From Sordaria brevicollis (taxonomy: Eukaryota; Ascomycota; Sordariomycetes; Sordariales; Sordariaceae), in assembly GCA_033439795.1 (NCBI GenBank), contig JAUTDP010000006.1, positions 992,001 through 1,056,000 of the forward strand: 64,000 nucleotides of DNA, read 5' to 3'. Both the position numbers and the translations under genes were made by a program. Under the pieces are notes generated by a model. The model searched no databases. It was not told the origin of the DNA and worked only from the letters and a program-made list of their open reading frames with translations. Shown piece by piece: positions 1-12,839 of the stretch (positions are counted from its first letter, which is position 1; each line of letters opens with the position of its first letter).

Positions 1-3000
1 TAGTAGTTAGGGAAGTTAAATTTATATATTAATTTCCCGACCTATTCGGTTACTTTAAATAATTTTGCGTACTTTTAACCTAATTTGCCGAATTAAATTA
101 AATTAGGGATTAAATAACCTTTATAAAATTATAGGTAAATTTTATCCCCGATATTAAAGTTTTTAATAATATAGTTTCTATCGAATTAATATTTAGCCGT
201 TATTATTACGATTATTAAGGCGTTATACGCTTTAATCCTTAACGTTAGGAGGTCGAATTTATTTAGAAATACTCTTATAATAAGTAAGATTCTTATTCCC
301 TAGCTAAATCTATAGCGCCAATATAGCATGGGGTCCATCTCCGATTCCCCGTAGGATGAAACCGTAGGCGTTAAGCGCCCCGGATAAAAACCCCGGCTAC
401 ATTTCTACTCTTATAATAATATTTACGATATCCGTTAATTTAAATTTACGGACGATTTCGTTTAGGGATAATCGAATTATCGTTATTCTTATATTATTAT
501 ATTTAAATTCGATTTTTAAGATTACCTCCGGTTATTTATTTTATTCGTTTATTCCCTATAAATAATAATATATAATTAATTTAATTATTTAAATTAGGCG
601 TTTTAATTAATTATTAATTAACGGTTTATATATAGTATTGTAAATTAATTTTATCCCGAAGTATTATTATATTCTGGTTTATATTGCGGATAGGAATTTG
701 GGGTCTTTATCCGTTAAAATTTACCGAGGTAATCCTTAATTTCGAGATAATAAATATATAATTAGTGCTTTTCCGTATTATTGAGCCGTTTATATTAATT
801 TGGCGGGAATAATAATAATTTCTTTATTAAATTTATATATAATTATAAAGTAAATATTTAATCCTTCCTTTAATGTAAATAACCCTAATATAAAATCTAT
901 TATAATAAAAAAGTATAAATATAGTAATCCGGTTAGTAGTTATAGGTTGCCGTATAATTTATACCGTTATATATTGTTAATTTAGTATTTAGGGTAAGTT
1001 TAGAGGAATTCTTTTAATCGTTTTAACGTTTTATCGATATAGAAATTAAATAATTGCGGTATAATCTTTTCGTAGTTTTAATAATTTTACCCGTATAGAA
1101 ATTTAAAAATTTCTTTTAAATTATTCTATAGTATTATTAATCGAAATAAATCGTTTTGGACTTTCTATAGAAATTAGTCTTTAATTTTAAATGGTAATTC
1201 GGCTTCTTCGTTTTTTAGGGTTTAGTTTCGATATATTATTTTATATATTATTTTTTAGTAGGGGTTTTCCCTATAGCTTTTTGATAATTGGTTTTTAAAT
1301 CCGTTTTCGATAGCGAATATTACTGTACTTATTAATAGGGTAGACGATTTAAGTGGGAAGTCTAGGTTTTTAATAATTTCGTTAAGTATTTTAATTATTA
1401 GTAATTTCGTAAGGGCGTCGATTTTATTATAAAACGTTAAATATTCTTTTATATTATTAGGTAGTAAATTTAATCCTTTTAGCGTTTAGGGTTCTATATT
1501 ATTATTTTTTAATTCGAATTTAAATAGGGCGTTAAGGACGATATAATATATACCTAATTTATATAGGATTTGGATATTAAATATATTAATAAATTCTATT
1601 ACTTTAACGAATTTTTTATTTAAAGTTAAAACCGTAGTAAAATTAACGATATTGATTTATTTTATTATATTAAGGACGGCGGAATAATTTATAAAGTAGT
1701 AAATCCCTACTTTAGTAATATTAATTTAGTATTTAATTTTCGAAATTATTTAAACGAAATTTAGAACTTCTATTTCTATAATTTAATATTTTTTTTCGGC
1801 GTTAAATAAAATCCGAAATAAAAATATTATAGGTTGAACTGTAGTTTTAGGTAGGTATTTAATAATTTTACTATTTTATATAATCTTCGTTAGTACCGAT
1901 TCTTCGATATAGTAGATTTTAACGCCTATTCCCTTTATTAATATATTATAATCGAAGTATAAAAATCGATTGGGGTTAAAATATTAAAATTTAATTAGGT
2001 TAGTTAATACGGTTTTAATAGCGTTAAAAGCGGCGATTTCTTTTCTAATTAATAGGCTAAATTATATTACTGCGGATTATATTTTCCGTGCGTATTTTCC
2101 TTTAGGGGGCGGCTTTAATAGGAATGGTTTGTTTGGATTTGGTTTATTTACGTTTAATTTATTTTTTCCCGGTTAATACGACTTAGTTTTAATTAGTAAT
2201 TCGGTCGGTTTTTATTTATAGACTTTTAGAAATTCGGTTTTTTTTCATTATAGGAAGTCGATAATAATATTATAATTAAATATATAATGCCTTTAATAAC
2301 CGGTTTAGCCGATGAAAATTTCGAAATCCCTTAGAATTTTTAAGAAAACGAATTTGGCGATAGTATTAAATTTCTCTTTTGCCGTTATTAAACCAAAAAA
2401 GTCAATTATACGACTTAGGATAATTATTAAAAGGAAGGTATAAAATAATTTTAATAGGCCGATTAAGATATTACGTTATTTAAATCGTTTTAAATTTTTT
2501 TTTAAATATATTTTATACTCTTTTAAAGTTTTTAATATAATAATTATATTATTATAATAACTTACGCCCGTTATATTATTAAGGAGTAAATCTATTTAAC
2601 GTTATATATACGTATTTAAATTTTTAAACTTTATAATAATAATATTATATATATATTAACCTTCGGGGGTTATAATAGTAAAGGTTTAGCGGTTTTATAA
2701 GTGGATTTATTATTAATAATAGAAAATTATAACGTTAAGGATAGTAATAAAAATTGCGTTTTCGACCGTCGTTAAAATTTCTTCTTATAATTTTATAAGG
2801 TACGAATTTAGTAAAACGTTTCGATTAAAGCCTTATATATCGATTATTATTTTGCCTTTTCTTTTATTCTTTATTTATTATTAAATAATAAATATTAGGA
2901 AAGAGAAGGGTATTTAATACTTTATCCTTATTATTTTGCTTATTTTTTGTATTTTTTATATTATTTCCCTAATTATTTCCTTATTATTAAATTTTATAAA

Positions 3001-6000
3001 AAAAATTCGGTAGTATTTTAGGATATTAGATTACTATCCGGGCTTTAGGGCAATTTTTATTTATTCCTCTTCTAGTAGGTTTATAAAGCCTTTATTTTCG
3101 AAGATATTTTTAAAATCGTTAAAAATTTGCCCGATTTTAATTATTATAATTTAGTCGTAATTATAAATATTAATTCCGGTAGGGTATTTAATAATTGGAT
3201 CGATTCGTTTTAATTTAATAGGTAGAATTAGTAGGGCGGTACCGTTTACAGCGAATTGGATAATTTCGTCGATTTTATCGGTTTCGATTTAATATACGTA
3301 TAAATTTAATATTATTAATAATAAGTAATCTATCTTTATATTACGGTTAATATAGATAAGTTCGAACGTATCGTTTTTTATTAAAATGTATTAATAAATC
3401 GAATTTATTATTTAAATAAAGGTTATTAATTTCTTTTAATAATTTAATATAAATAATAAGTTTTATATATTATTTAAGCTCGTATTATAATTAATTGTAA
3501 TTTAAGCCGTCGAATATAATTAAATTACGACGTAGTAAATTGATATAATTTTAATATAGATTTTTTTACTTTATTTTTTTATATTAATCGGTATTTTAAT
3601 ATTTTAATACAAATTAATAGCGGTATAACCTTTATTAATTCGAATATCGAATTTTTCTAAGATTAAGTAATTTATACTTAAAAATATATTTACCTTTAAA
3701 TTATTAACTATTATCGCCTTTTTTAAGAATATTATTAACTTTCTTCGTTTATTGAAATAGCTTCGAAAAAATATAGGTAAAATAATATAATTTAAAGTAG
3801 TATAATTACTTTATTTAATACCTTTAACGGTTATTAGAGTAGTTTATTTACGGACTTCGATATTAGGGTAAAATTTAATTAGGATATTCTAATTTATTAA
3901 TATTAATCTATATTTTATATTTCCGTATATTTTTATTTCTTTTTTTAAATTTTCGGGGTTGGGCGTAAATTAAAATTGTATATAAAAGTAAAATTGGAAA
4001 TTAAAACCAGTACCGATTAACGATTAATTATTTACGTTAAATTTAATAATTAGAATAAATTATTTTATTTTTTAAGTAAAAAGGTTAGGGGTTTTAATAT
4101 TTAGTCGTTATTTATTATAATTTAATCTTAAATCCTCTACTAATTTAATATTATCGGGCCTTTATTTTTTAAATTTAAAATATCGGAGATTCTTATACTA
4201 TAGAAAGCCTTTATAATCGAATTAATCTTTATATTAATTTTCTTATTACGCTTTCTACCGGACTATAAAAGTTTTAAGTAGATTGCGTATACGTATTCTA
4301 TTAATTTATTATAATTTATAAAGGTTCCGGGGTATTTATTATATTATTCGATTTAATTTATTTCGATAAATTTAACGAAGGCTTTATTCTAATTATTTTA
4401 TTAATAATTAGTTATAAATTCGAAATAAGTCGGGTCGATTAGGTATTTTAAATCGGGGAAGGGTCCGGAATAGTTATACCCTTTAATTAATACGTAAGTT
4501 ACGAATTCGGGTTCGGACGTATCTTTTACGGACGGGGATTAATATACGGGGTCCTTTAAATTATTATTATAATAGATAGATTATTATTTTATAATTTTTA
4601 ATATAATTAGCGGCGTTATAAGTTTATAATTTTTAAAGATAAGGTTTATTTAGGTAGGAATCGTTTTATTTAATTAATTTATAATTTAACTTTATCTTTA
4701 TTAGAATAACCGATTTTAATTTTAATAAGTAGGCTAACTTTAATATAGAATTTATATTTAATTTTAATAGGGAATTTAAATTTAATTTTAATTTTTAGAT
4801 CCTTAGTTTTAATTCTAATATTTATAATTTTAATTAAATCCGCGGTTTTGTTAATTTTAATAACCAATTTAACGTTAATTTTGACGGGAGATTTGGTTAT
4901 TTTAATTCTTAAATATAAATTTAATACGGGCTTAGCTTTGAATAATACTCTCTTTATTAGTAATTTCCTATATAAATTAGTCGACGGTAATTCTATTATT
5001 CGGTTTAATTAAATTTAATTAAATTTCCGGTTCGAATATTTTAAAAATAATAATTAATTAATTTTAAACGTTGAAATTATAGCCTTTAGTATTGCGAATA
5101 ATTATTTATATAAAAGCTAAGGGGTTTTTACTATTATAGGCGTCCTAGAGGGTAAATTATATTCGTTTAATTTCGAATAGGGAAGTAAAATAATTTAGTT
5201 TAAATTTATCCTTTAATTTTTTATTAATTACGTTAATATTAGCGGTTTCGAATAGTAATTTTTTTATTTCCAATAGGATATAATTATATTAAATTAAAGT
5301 TAGTCCGAATAAATATTGAATTTAGATTTTACGGATTTAAATTTTATTATCCGTTCCGAAGTTTTTAATTTAATATTTTAGGCGATTAATAAATACGTAA
5401 ACGTTTATATACTTATTGATTTTTTTATTAAAAATAACGCTATCGGCCGAAATTAAAGAGGGATTAAAATATTTAATATTCTTTAATTTAAGGTTATTTT
5501 TAATCGATACGGATATTAGGGGTAGTATTAGTAGGGGTATTTCGGTTGCGATTTTCGTTATAATTTCGGCGATTATTTTAGCGATTAAGGCTATAATTTC
5601 TTATAGCATTATACTTCTAACTATTTTAATATTTCTATTTTTATCGATTTTTTAATTTTAAAGTTTATAAAGTTCTACTTCTCAACGTTAATATTAACGT
5701 TGGGCTTTTTAGAATATTTTATAGCGACGTTCTTCTTTTAATTCTATTTAACGGTCGGTTTTAAATCGAATTTCGGTATTAAATTTAATTTAATATTTAA
5801 TTTCAAAGTATTTTTATATTAATTAAATAGCGTATTAAATAATTTCGTTTTATTATTATTTATATTATTTATTACGAAAATTGTTATAATTATTTAATAA
5901 TTCTTATAGAATATATTAATTATTTAAATCGTTTTTAAATTTATTTAATATTAAAGGGAGTTCTTTATTAACGTACGGTAATAGTTTTAATTAATTTGGT

Positions 6001-6772
6001 AGAGAAGGTATATATTTATAGCCGATTTAATTTTAATAAAATTAAAATCGATAGAAATTAAGTAGATTAAATAGATTATAGGGTTAATAAATAAATTTTT
6101 TAATAAATTTATTAAAGTTATTAATATTAAAGTTTGGCTTTTAAAGTACGCCCTCTTTCTTTTAGCGCTTTTAATAAATTAAGAATCCGGTTAATAAAAT
6201 TTTATTATTTAATTAAATTAGGGGATATTTTTCTTCTTCCCGTTAATTTTCCAATTCGAACGTCGGTTTAAGAAGACGAATAAAATCTAAATCTTCTTTT
6301 ATAATACGTATTACGTAAGTATAATTTTTAGCGTAAAAGCGGAATAGTTAATAAATTTTAAGGAATTTATCGGTTATTAGGAAATCGATACCATCGATTT
6401 ATTATTTAACCGATTTAATTTAATATATTATAAGTAATACGCGGTTTAATTTAACGTTCTTAAATAATAATTTATTAATTTTAATAAAGTGGGGTAAATT
6501 AGCGTTGGGTCCGAAATTTAAAGGTAAAATCGGTATTAAAATCCGCTAATATTTAGTATAAAATATAATTAAATAATATACTTTTTAATACACTAAATAT
6601 TAAGTAATAGAATTTTAGTTTTAATAATAGAAATTTAATAATTGAATTCGATTAATACCGTCGTTACTAAATCGATAAGTTAGTCGGAAGTTCGCCATTA
6701 AGCAATCGAAATAAAATAAATTTTAATTAAATCTTTCTTTATAACGTTAATTTCGATAATTTACGCGTTTAA
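1..6772 (-). mobile_element. RIP-mutated Ty3/Gypsy-like retroelement relic (continues left of window)
   Basis: This block is very AT-rich, with CpA and TpG nearly absent while TpA and CpG remain, which is the signature of repeat-induced point mutation. No open frame survives. On the minus strand at about 663-725 the translation reads ILTDKDPKFLSAI with a stop where Trp is expected. This resembles the (S)DRDPxFxSxxW motif around the second catalytic Asp of Gypsy integrases. At about 1925-1995 a minus-strand reading resembles the RNase H region. Integrase lying after RNase H in the minus direction fits Gypsy order. LTRs were not identified and the left end is outside the window. Several nested elements are possible. 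The two short open frames (4679-4867 and 5416-5655) are chance. Confidence 0.75.
317..395. other. GC-richer, less RIP-mutated island within the relic
   Basis: A stretch of about 80 bases keeps CA and TG dinucleotides and is clearly richer in GC than the surrounding several kilobases. I see no gene in it. It could be a short later insertion, a unique remnant too short to be recognised as duplicated, or a segment with few RIP targets. Confidence 0.5.
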
Positions 6773-7871
6773 TTCACAATAGCGTACTATTTTGTAAGGG
6801 TAATGAGGATATGCAGGCTATAATGTGTGTGGATTTATGATGAACTGGTCTAAGTCTATGATTGACTGGTTGGCTGGAGTCGTAGGTAGTCTACCAGTAC
6901 CTAGTATATTGGGTACTCCTTCCTCGTAGATGACCTACGGGCGTTAAGGTCTGTGCACGGGCCAGTGCCCTGACATTGGGGATACAGAAACTCCATCCGC
7001 GCGAGTGAAATTGTCCAATGGAACGCGGGGCGTTTCTGTCTTCCAGCTTCCTTCTCCTCGACATGGCATCATCGTGGGTTTTGGTAGAGATGATCATCAT
7101 CCTTTCCCCAGATTTGCTCCAGATTTGCGCGCCTTGTAATTGAACATGCGGGCAATTGCCGGTTCGTGCGGTTCTTACCCCCTTCCCTTTTGAGCCGTGT
7201 TTCTCTTCGGACGTACGGCAAGTTGGTCACGTTCAATTGTCAGAGATGGTGAGATGGCCGGCCAATTGGTGGAAGGTGAAAGGGCAAAAAGGGATCATTT
7301 CGTGAAATGTTGATGCCAAGACGTTGTACCACCAGCTCCCACAAAGTGCACCAAAAATATTTGGGGTGTGACAACATTCAGACATGTGAAAGTTCGGGAT
7401 ACAAATGTACAACCCGTCTCTACCTACGCACGACGCGGCACGCGCCATGGTGTAAAATGCGTCAGCTAGCGAAACAATGCGTTCGCATCGTCACTCCATG
7501 TTCATACACAGAGACGTTGAAAAAAATGCCATCACGCTGGTTCAATGGTCTCGCTGCCGGTCGCAGTTCAACAACTCCAAGTTCCCGTTGATTGTTACAG
7601 TCAAGATCGCGTGCCTGCTCTTCGTTAAGCAGAAACGGTGTCAGCAAAAAAAGTACAGAGTTAGGGCTTATGTACAGTAACGCTTTCCAAAAACAAGCGA
7701 GAGGCTCCCGGCCCCAAGCCAACAATGATATGCACGCGGCCAACCTTATTACAAGTCGTCATCTCCTCTGCCTCCCGTTCATCCTCATGGAAACATCATT
7801 AACCGGCATCTTCTAGTCATCCCGCATTGCTACCCAAACCTCAAGCCGTTTTGATCGACCATGATGCACCT
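6773..7871. other. Intergenic, flank of RIP block and 3' side of zinc transporter
   Basis: Base composition returns abruptly to normal at about 6773, with CA and TG present again. The short open frames here overlap each other on both strands, lack conserved motifs and look like chance. The right part should contain the 3' UTR of the zinc transporter that ends at 7872. Confidence 0.6.
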
Positions 7872-9720
7872 CTAGAACATGTTGGTGCTCTGGGACTGCG
7901 ACAGAGGACTCCGGCCCGCTCCGCACCAACAGCCAGACTCTCCCTCACGCTCAACTTGTAGCGTGATATCGATATGGTGTCCCAACAGATAGTTGCGCAC
8001 CCGATCACGAACGTCCTCCATGTCCGCACCCCGAACCGCCTGAACGTGCATCACCCCCAACAACATGTTCGCCGAGCTCTCCTCTCCCGAATTGCGATCG
8101 TCGATCCAGAACTTGGGCACCGAGTAGCCCGCCACGCCTCGAAGACCCGAGATACCCGATAGCGTCTCCCGGAGGTTGTATTCCGTCTCCGAGGGGATGG
8201 TAAGCAGCAGTCTTCGTGCCGAGGACATGACAAGCGGCAAGGACGAGAGAAGAATAAGAACGGCGATGAGGAAGCTGGCAAGCGGATCCCACCCAGACCA
8301 CGGGACAAAGTGCGTCAAGATGGTCGAGACAATAACAGCAGCACTGCCGAGCGTATCCGCCAGGACGTGCAAGTAGATGCCGTGCATGTTCTCGTTGTCG
8401 TGCGAGTGCGAATGCCCACCGTGGGAATGGCCATGGGAGTGACCATGATCGTGCTTGTGGTCGTGACTGTGGCTATGCTTATGACCGTGGGCATCCGAAT
8501 CACTATGAGAGTGCGAGTGCGAATGGGAGTGCGAATGTCCGCCGCCGCCGCATGACGATCCATGAGAATGTCCGTGGCCGTGATCATGGCCATGGTGATG
8601 ATGCCCAAAAGCGGCCATGCCAACCAGGTTCACCAACAAGCCCATGGTACTGACCACGAACAGCTCTCCCAACCTCTTGGTCTCTCTGCCCTCCATCATT
8701 CTCTCGATCGCCTCGAACATGATCTCCACGCTGATGAGCACCAGAAACACACCGTTGGCGAAGCCGCTCAATGTCTCAATCTTGCCGAAGCCGTACGGGA
8801 ATCGCTCGCTCGGGGGCCATTTGCTAGCAACGGCTGCGACCAGACCGACTGCCAAGGCGACACAGTCGAAGAACATGTGGATACTGTCGCTCAGAAGACC
8901 GAGAGAATCGGTGACATAACCATAGAATGCTTGTACCGCCATGAAAGATAGGTTTATTCTGTGCAAATAAGGTCAGTTAAGTTGTCCGCAGTGCTGGCCG
9001 TAGTCCACAAGAGCTCACTTACGACATAAAGTAGAAGATGCGCCGAGAGTCCTTTTCCGTCATGACCGCGTGGAGCAATGGGTACTTGGAGGTATATGGG
9101 AGCAGAAAGGCAGTAAACTTTGACCACTCAGCAGAATGGTCATGGTGCGAGTGGGAATGCTCATGTAAGGTGGCCGTAGCCGGCGCCTCAAACCCGTGCC
9201 CCTTTTCAAAGCCAGCCGTTGTGGGCGTGATGATGGGCCTTCCGCCAGCGGTTGAGCCCGTCCGAAAGTGCTTGATAGCCCCTAACGGCGGAACATTGGG
9301 GCGTATCTTGGTCGGCCCTGGCCCAGGGGAGTGACTATGGTTATAATCGTGGTCGTGGTCATGACTATGGTCGTGGCTGTGGCTGTGGTCATGGCCATTG
9401 TCATGATCGTGATCGTGACTGTGGTCGTGAGAATGGTTGTGGTTATGGCCGTTGCTTTGCATCTTGCTGTGCGTATAAGCCCCTGTTGCGCGAGAGTCCC
9501 TACGACTGCGCGAAGATCCTAGAGAGCTCAAGGAAGGTAACGACGGCGGTGTATGGGAGTGCATATGCCCATGTGAATGGTCGTGAGAGTGCGAGTGTGA
9601 ATGTGAATGTGAATGCGAGTGATCGTGATGGTCGTGTCCGTGGCCATGGGAATGTAAGTGGTCTGAAGCCAGATGGTGATGTTGCGGGTATGTAGACGTC
9701 GGCAAGGCGTAGGTAGCCAT
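7872..9720 (-). CDS. MSC2: CDF-family zinc transporter, Msc2/ZnT5-ZnT7 type
   Basis: The predicted protein has 594 aa in two exons: 9023-9720 and 7872-8958, with a 64-nt intron (GTAAGT donor, GCACAG acceptor). The junction reads FYFMS-INLSFM, giving continuous homology into the first membrane segment. The cation diffusion facilitator domain follows, with the SLGLLSDSIHMFFDC motif; its Asp and His are the expected zinc-site residues. The pattern FYGYVTDSLGLLSDSIHM is closest to the Msc2/ZnT5/ZnT7 group, which load zinc into the ER and Golgi. There are two very His-rich stretches: the N-terminal cytoplasmic region (His-Ser, His-Asp and His-Gly repeats over roughly residues 15-130) and the loop after the fourth membrane segment (about residues 350-435). 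Both are likely zinc-binding. The start ATG at 9720 opens the long His-rich exon. The Msc2 assignment rests on motif resemblance only. Confidence 0.88.
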
Positions 9721-11082
9721 TGTGAGTTTGTAACAATATCAGACAAAAAAAGGCTTGCTGGGATATTCTCGCGTGCGGTTTCCAGAAGAGCTTCGATGCC
9801 CTTCCCCTATTATCGACCTGAACCGCTGGGCATGAGGTTGTCGAGTTGAGATTCTATAACGAGAGATGGTCGGCGCAAGCTTGCGTTTGTTGCTTGTCGC
9901 TTTGCGATAACGAGGGACTGTCTATATCAACACGGACAATGGCATCAGCTACAAGCCCTATCAGGAAGAAGACACCACACAATTGGACTGCCAATGCAAT
10001 ATAAAATCAATCAAAAAATTGCCTACCGCCACTCTTTATCCCTGGAGTCGTCGGCGTGTGTACCCTTATGGCTCCGAAAATCGCGATGATCGGGTCTCGT
10101 TCACTGGTGAGACATGCGGTTACGAGAGTTTCGGTCAGGGGAAAGCAATCAGCCGCGGCCGATACCGTATAGTGTAGAGGTAGTGTACTGCTCCGGTCCG
10201 GTAAGGTAGGTGTCACAGAGAGGCTGCTTTTTGTGCCGCGATTCGGACGGGTACGTGAGGAGAAAGGCAAAACCGACGACAAACAGAGGACAGCAACGGC
10301 GACGATGATGGTGAGTTGAGGTTGAAGAGTTGTGTGGTTATAGTTCGTCCAGCTAGAGCAATCGGTCCCTCGTCCGGTGTCTTGCCTTCCATGCCCTGGG
10401 TCGCTAGAGTCCCCTGGAGCGCCGCCTCCGCCTCTGGGGACTGGGGGGGCTGTCCCGTCTTTCCCACTCGCCATCGCGAGTCTCGCCGGCCGCCTTCCTT
10501 TTCTGTGCCCCTTGAAAGAAAGTCCATCCCATGTCTGTGTGGGGAAGACAATCAGACCCCACCGTGATGAGAACAATCATTGGCTGTGTTTCAACGACCT
10601 TACATTAACCCCTGCGCCGGTAGTGGCCATTGCAGGAACCGGGGGGTTTCTTTCTGGGGAGATAATCTGTGGTAGCCATCACATAGAGTCCCCGTATAAG
10701 CGTTAACAGAGCCGATCAGATCATGAACGAGAAGATATCTAACAATTGCTTCACTTGTAGCAGTAGAAATCCCCCAAAATAATGGTGACAATGTCAATGA
10801 GAATTGTTTAACTATCGAGCACAACGATCTCACAAACTTCTTGGTCGTTTTGTGTCGCGGCGTCATATCACACACACTCCAAGTTTGCAACCCCGCCCCA
10901 AACCCAGCAATCCACCGATCTCCTGCGCATGAGACGGTGCAGGTGACAGCCTGTCCCGTACTGTCCGCTCTTGCCGCTGTCCACTGTAGCCCACTCAAAC
11001 CTCGCCCCTGACATCCACCATTTCGTTAACAACCCCAAAACACCATGTACAGAGGTACCTGCACACAACCACACCTTTCGTG
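9721..11082. other. Intergenic, divergent promoter region
   Basis: This lies between the divergently transcribed zinc transporter and ALG1, so it should hold both promoters and 5' UTRs. Open frames on either strand (such as 10007-10576) are low-complexity or motif-free and look non-coding. Confidence 0.6.
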
Positions 11083-12500
11083 ATGGCTTCACTTCCTGCT
11101 GCCCTTGTAGGGCCCTTGGTCCTCACAGTTCTGGCCATCCTCGTTACATACCTAGTCCTAGGTCCCAACAAATATGGCGGTCCTTCTTCAGGCAAAGGGG
11201 TGGTCGTCCACGTCCTCGTTCTCGGTGACATTGGCCGAAGCCCACGCATGACATACCATGCCCTGAGCATAGCCAAACATGGCGGAAAAGTTCACCTCAT
11301 CGGTTATCAAGGTGAGTCTTTACCAACCCTATCATTCTAATCAAATAACTGACCAAATGACCAGATGCCACTCCTCACCCCTCCCTCCTCTCCTCCCCAT
11401 CCATCACCCTCCACCCCCTCCCCCCTCCCCTTCTCCGGCCCCAACGCATCCCCTTCCTCCTCTTCGCCCCCTTCAAAGTCCTCCACCAACTTTTCCACCT
11501 CTTCACTCTCCTCGCCTACACCCTCCCCCCTTCCCAATGGCTTCTCGTCCAAAACCCGCCCTCCATCCCAACCTTATTCATCGCCAGCCTCATCTGCCGA
11601 CTCCGCCGCACCAAGCTCTTGATAGACTGGCACAACTACGGCTGGACCATTCTCTCGTCCACCCGCGGCCCGCGCCATCCCTTCGTCTACGTCGCCAAAC
11701 TCTACGAATGCCTCTTTGGTAGACTAGGTGATCACAATCTGACCGTCACCTCCGCCATGGCGCGGCAACTCCGCCTTCCCCCCTATTCCATCCGGGGGCC
11801 GATGACGACCGTCCACGACAGACCGGCAGAAATCTTCAAGCCGATGTGGTGGGGTACTGCCCGTCAACAAGTTCTCGAACGGGTCCTCCCTTCTTCTCAG
11901 CGGGAGTTAGTACCGAGCATAATGGACGGAACAACAAAGCTAATCATCAGTTCCACTTCTTGGACTCCCGACGAGGACTTTGGGATTCTGTTAGATGCGC
12001 TGGTCGCGTATGCTGCAGATCCAGATACGGTGCCGCTGTTGGCGGTGATAACGGGTAAAGGTCCCCAGAAGGAGCTTTACTTGAAACAAATTGAGGAACT
12101 GGAAAAGAAGGGGGAGTTGCCAAATGTGAGGATCGTTACTGCGTTCTTACCGTTTGAGGATTACGCAAAGCTGTTGGCGTGCGCGGATTTGGGCGTGTGT
12201 TTGCATATGAGCAGCTCGGGCGTGGATTTGCCGATGAAGGTGGTGGATATGTTTGGGGCTGGATTGCCGGTGGCGGCGTATTGTGGGTATGAGAGCTTTG
12301 GGGAGTTGGTAAAGGAGGGGGTCAATGGACGGGGGTTTGAGACGTATGGGGAGTTGTCGATCATACTCAGGACGCTGTTGAGTTCGGAGGGAGCGGGGGA
12401 GTTGGAAGTGTTGAGGAAGGGGGCGGTTAGGGAGGGGAGTAGGAGGTGGGATGAGGAGTGGGATGAGAAGGTTGCGAAGATTATGGGATTCGCTTCTTGA
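11083..12500 (+). CDS. ALG1: ALG1 chitobiosyldiphosphodolichol beta-1,4-mannosyltransferase
   Basis: The predicted protein has 454 aa in two exons: 11083-11311 and 11365-12500 (53-nt intron, GTGAGT donor, ACCAG acceptor). It adds the first mannose to GlcNAc2-PP-dolichol on the cytosolic face of the ER, an essential step of N-glycan core assembly. An N-terminal membrane anchor covers about residues 5-26. The family signature GDIGRSPRM follows at about residues 48-56. After the intron come the conserved LIDWHNYG motif, then a C-terminal GT-B half with GKGPQKELY and the [16 protein letters not shown] nucleotide-sugar region. The ATG at 11083 is the first in frame (the codon before it is GTG). 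The length is normal for the family. Exon 2 begins in a very C-rich, low-complexity stretch, but its frame is continuous and reads as protein. Confidence 0.95.
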
Positions 12501-12839
12501 GAGTGTCTCACAGTAGTTGTTTCTGGAGCTGGGATCAACAACCCTTCAGTTGGTATTGGTTTCGTGTATGAACTTATCCTAATACTCATAATAATCTTTC
12601 TTTCACCCTTCATTTCACCGCTCAGTACCGCCAAAGCGAGAGACATTCCTAAACTTGTCGATGACCACACAGCTCTCTCTCTATGATACTAAAACTGCTC
12701 AGTTCTATCAATAACTGGTGCAGGACATGAACCTGACGAAATTGACATATTCCTATATTTAACAAAACTTTGTTTGCATCCCCCGACTTATACACACTCC
12801 GTCTCGACCCGAAAGGTGTTGGCATTTTTCATACCCTAC
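12501..12839. other. Convergent intergenic gap
   Basis: A short gap between the 3' ends of ALG1 (+) and the TFIIIC subunit (-). It should carry both 3' UTRs and polyadenylation signals. No gene is visible. Confidence 0.6.

Noticed and set aside
4679..5655. Two short open frames in the RIP-mutated left block
   Set aside because: The translations are Ile/Lys-rich or Ile/Leu-rich, as expected from mutated AT-rich DNA, and match nothing.
10007..10576. 189-codon minus-strand open frame between zinc transporter and ALG1
   Set aside because: No motif, low-complexity Gly/Pro/Ser content, and overlapping open frames on the other strand. It lies where two divergent promoters are expected.
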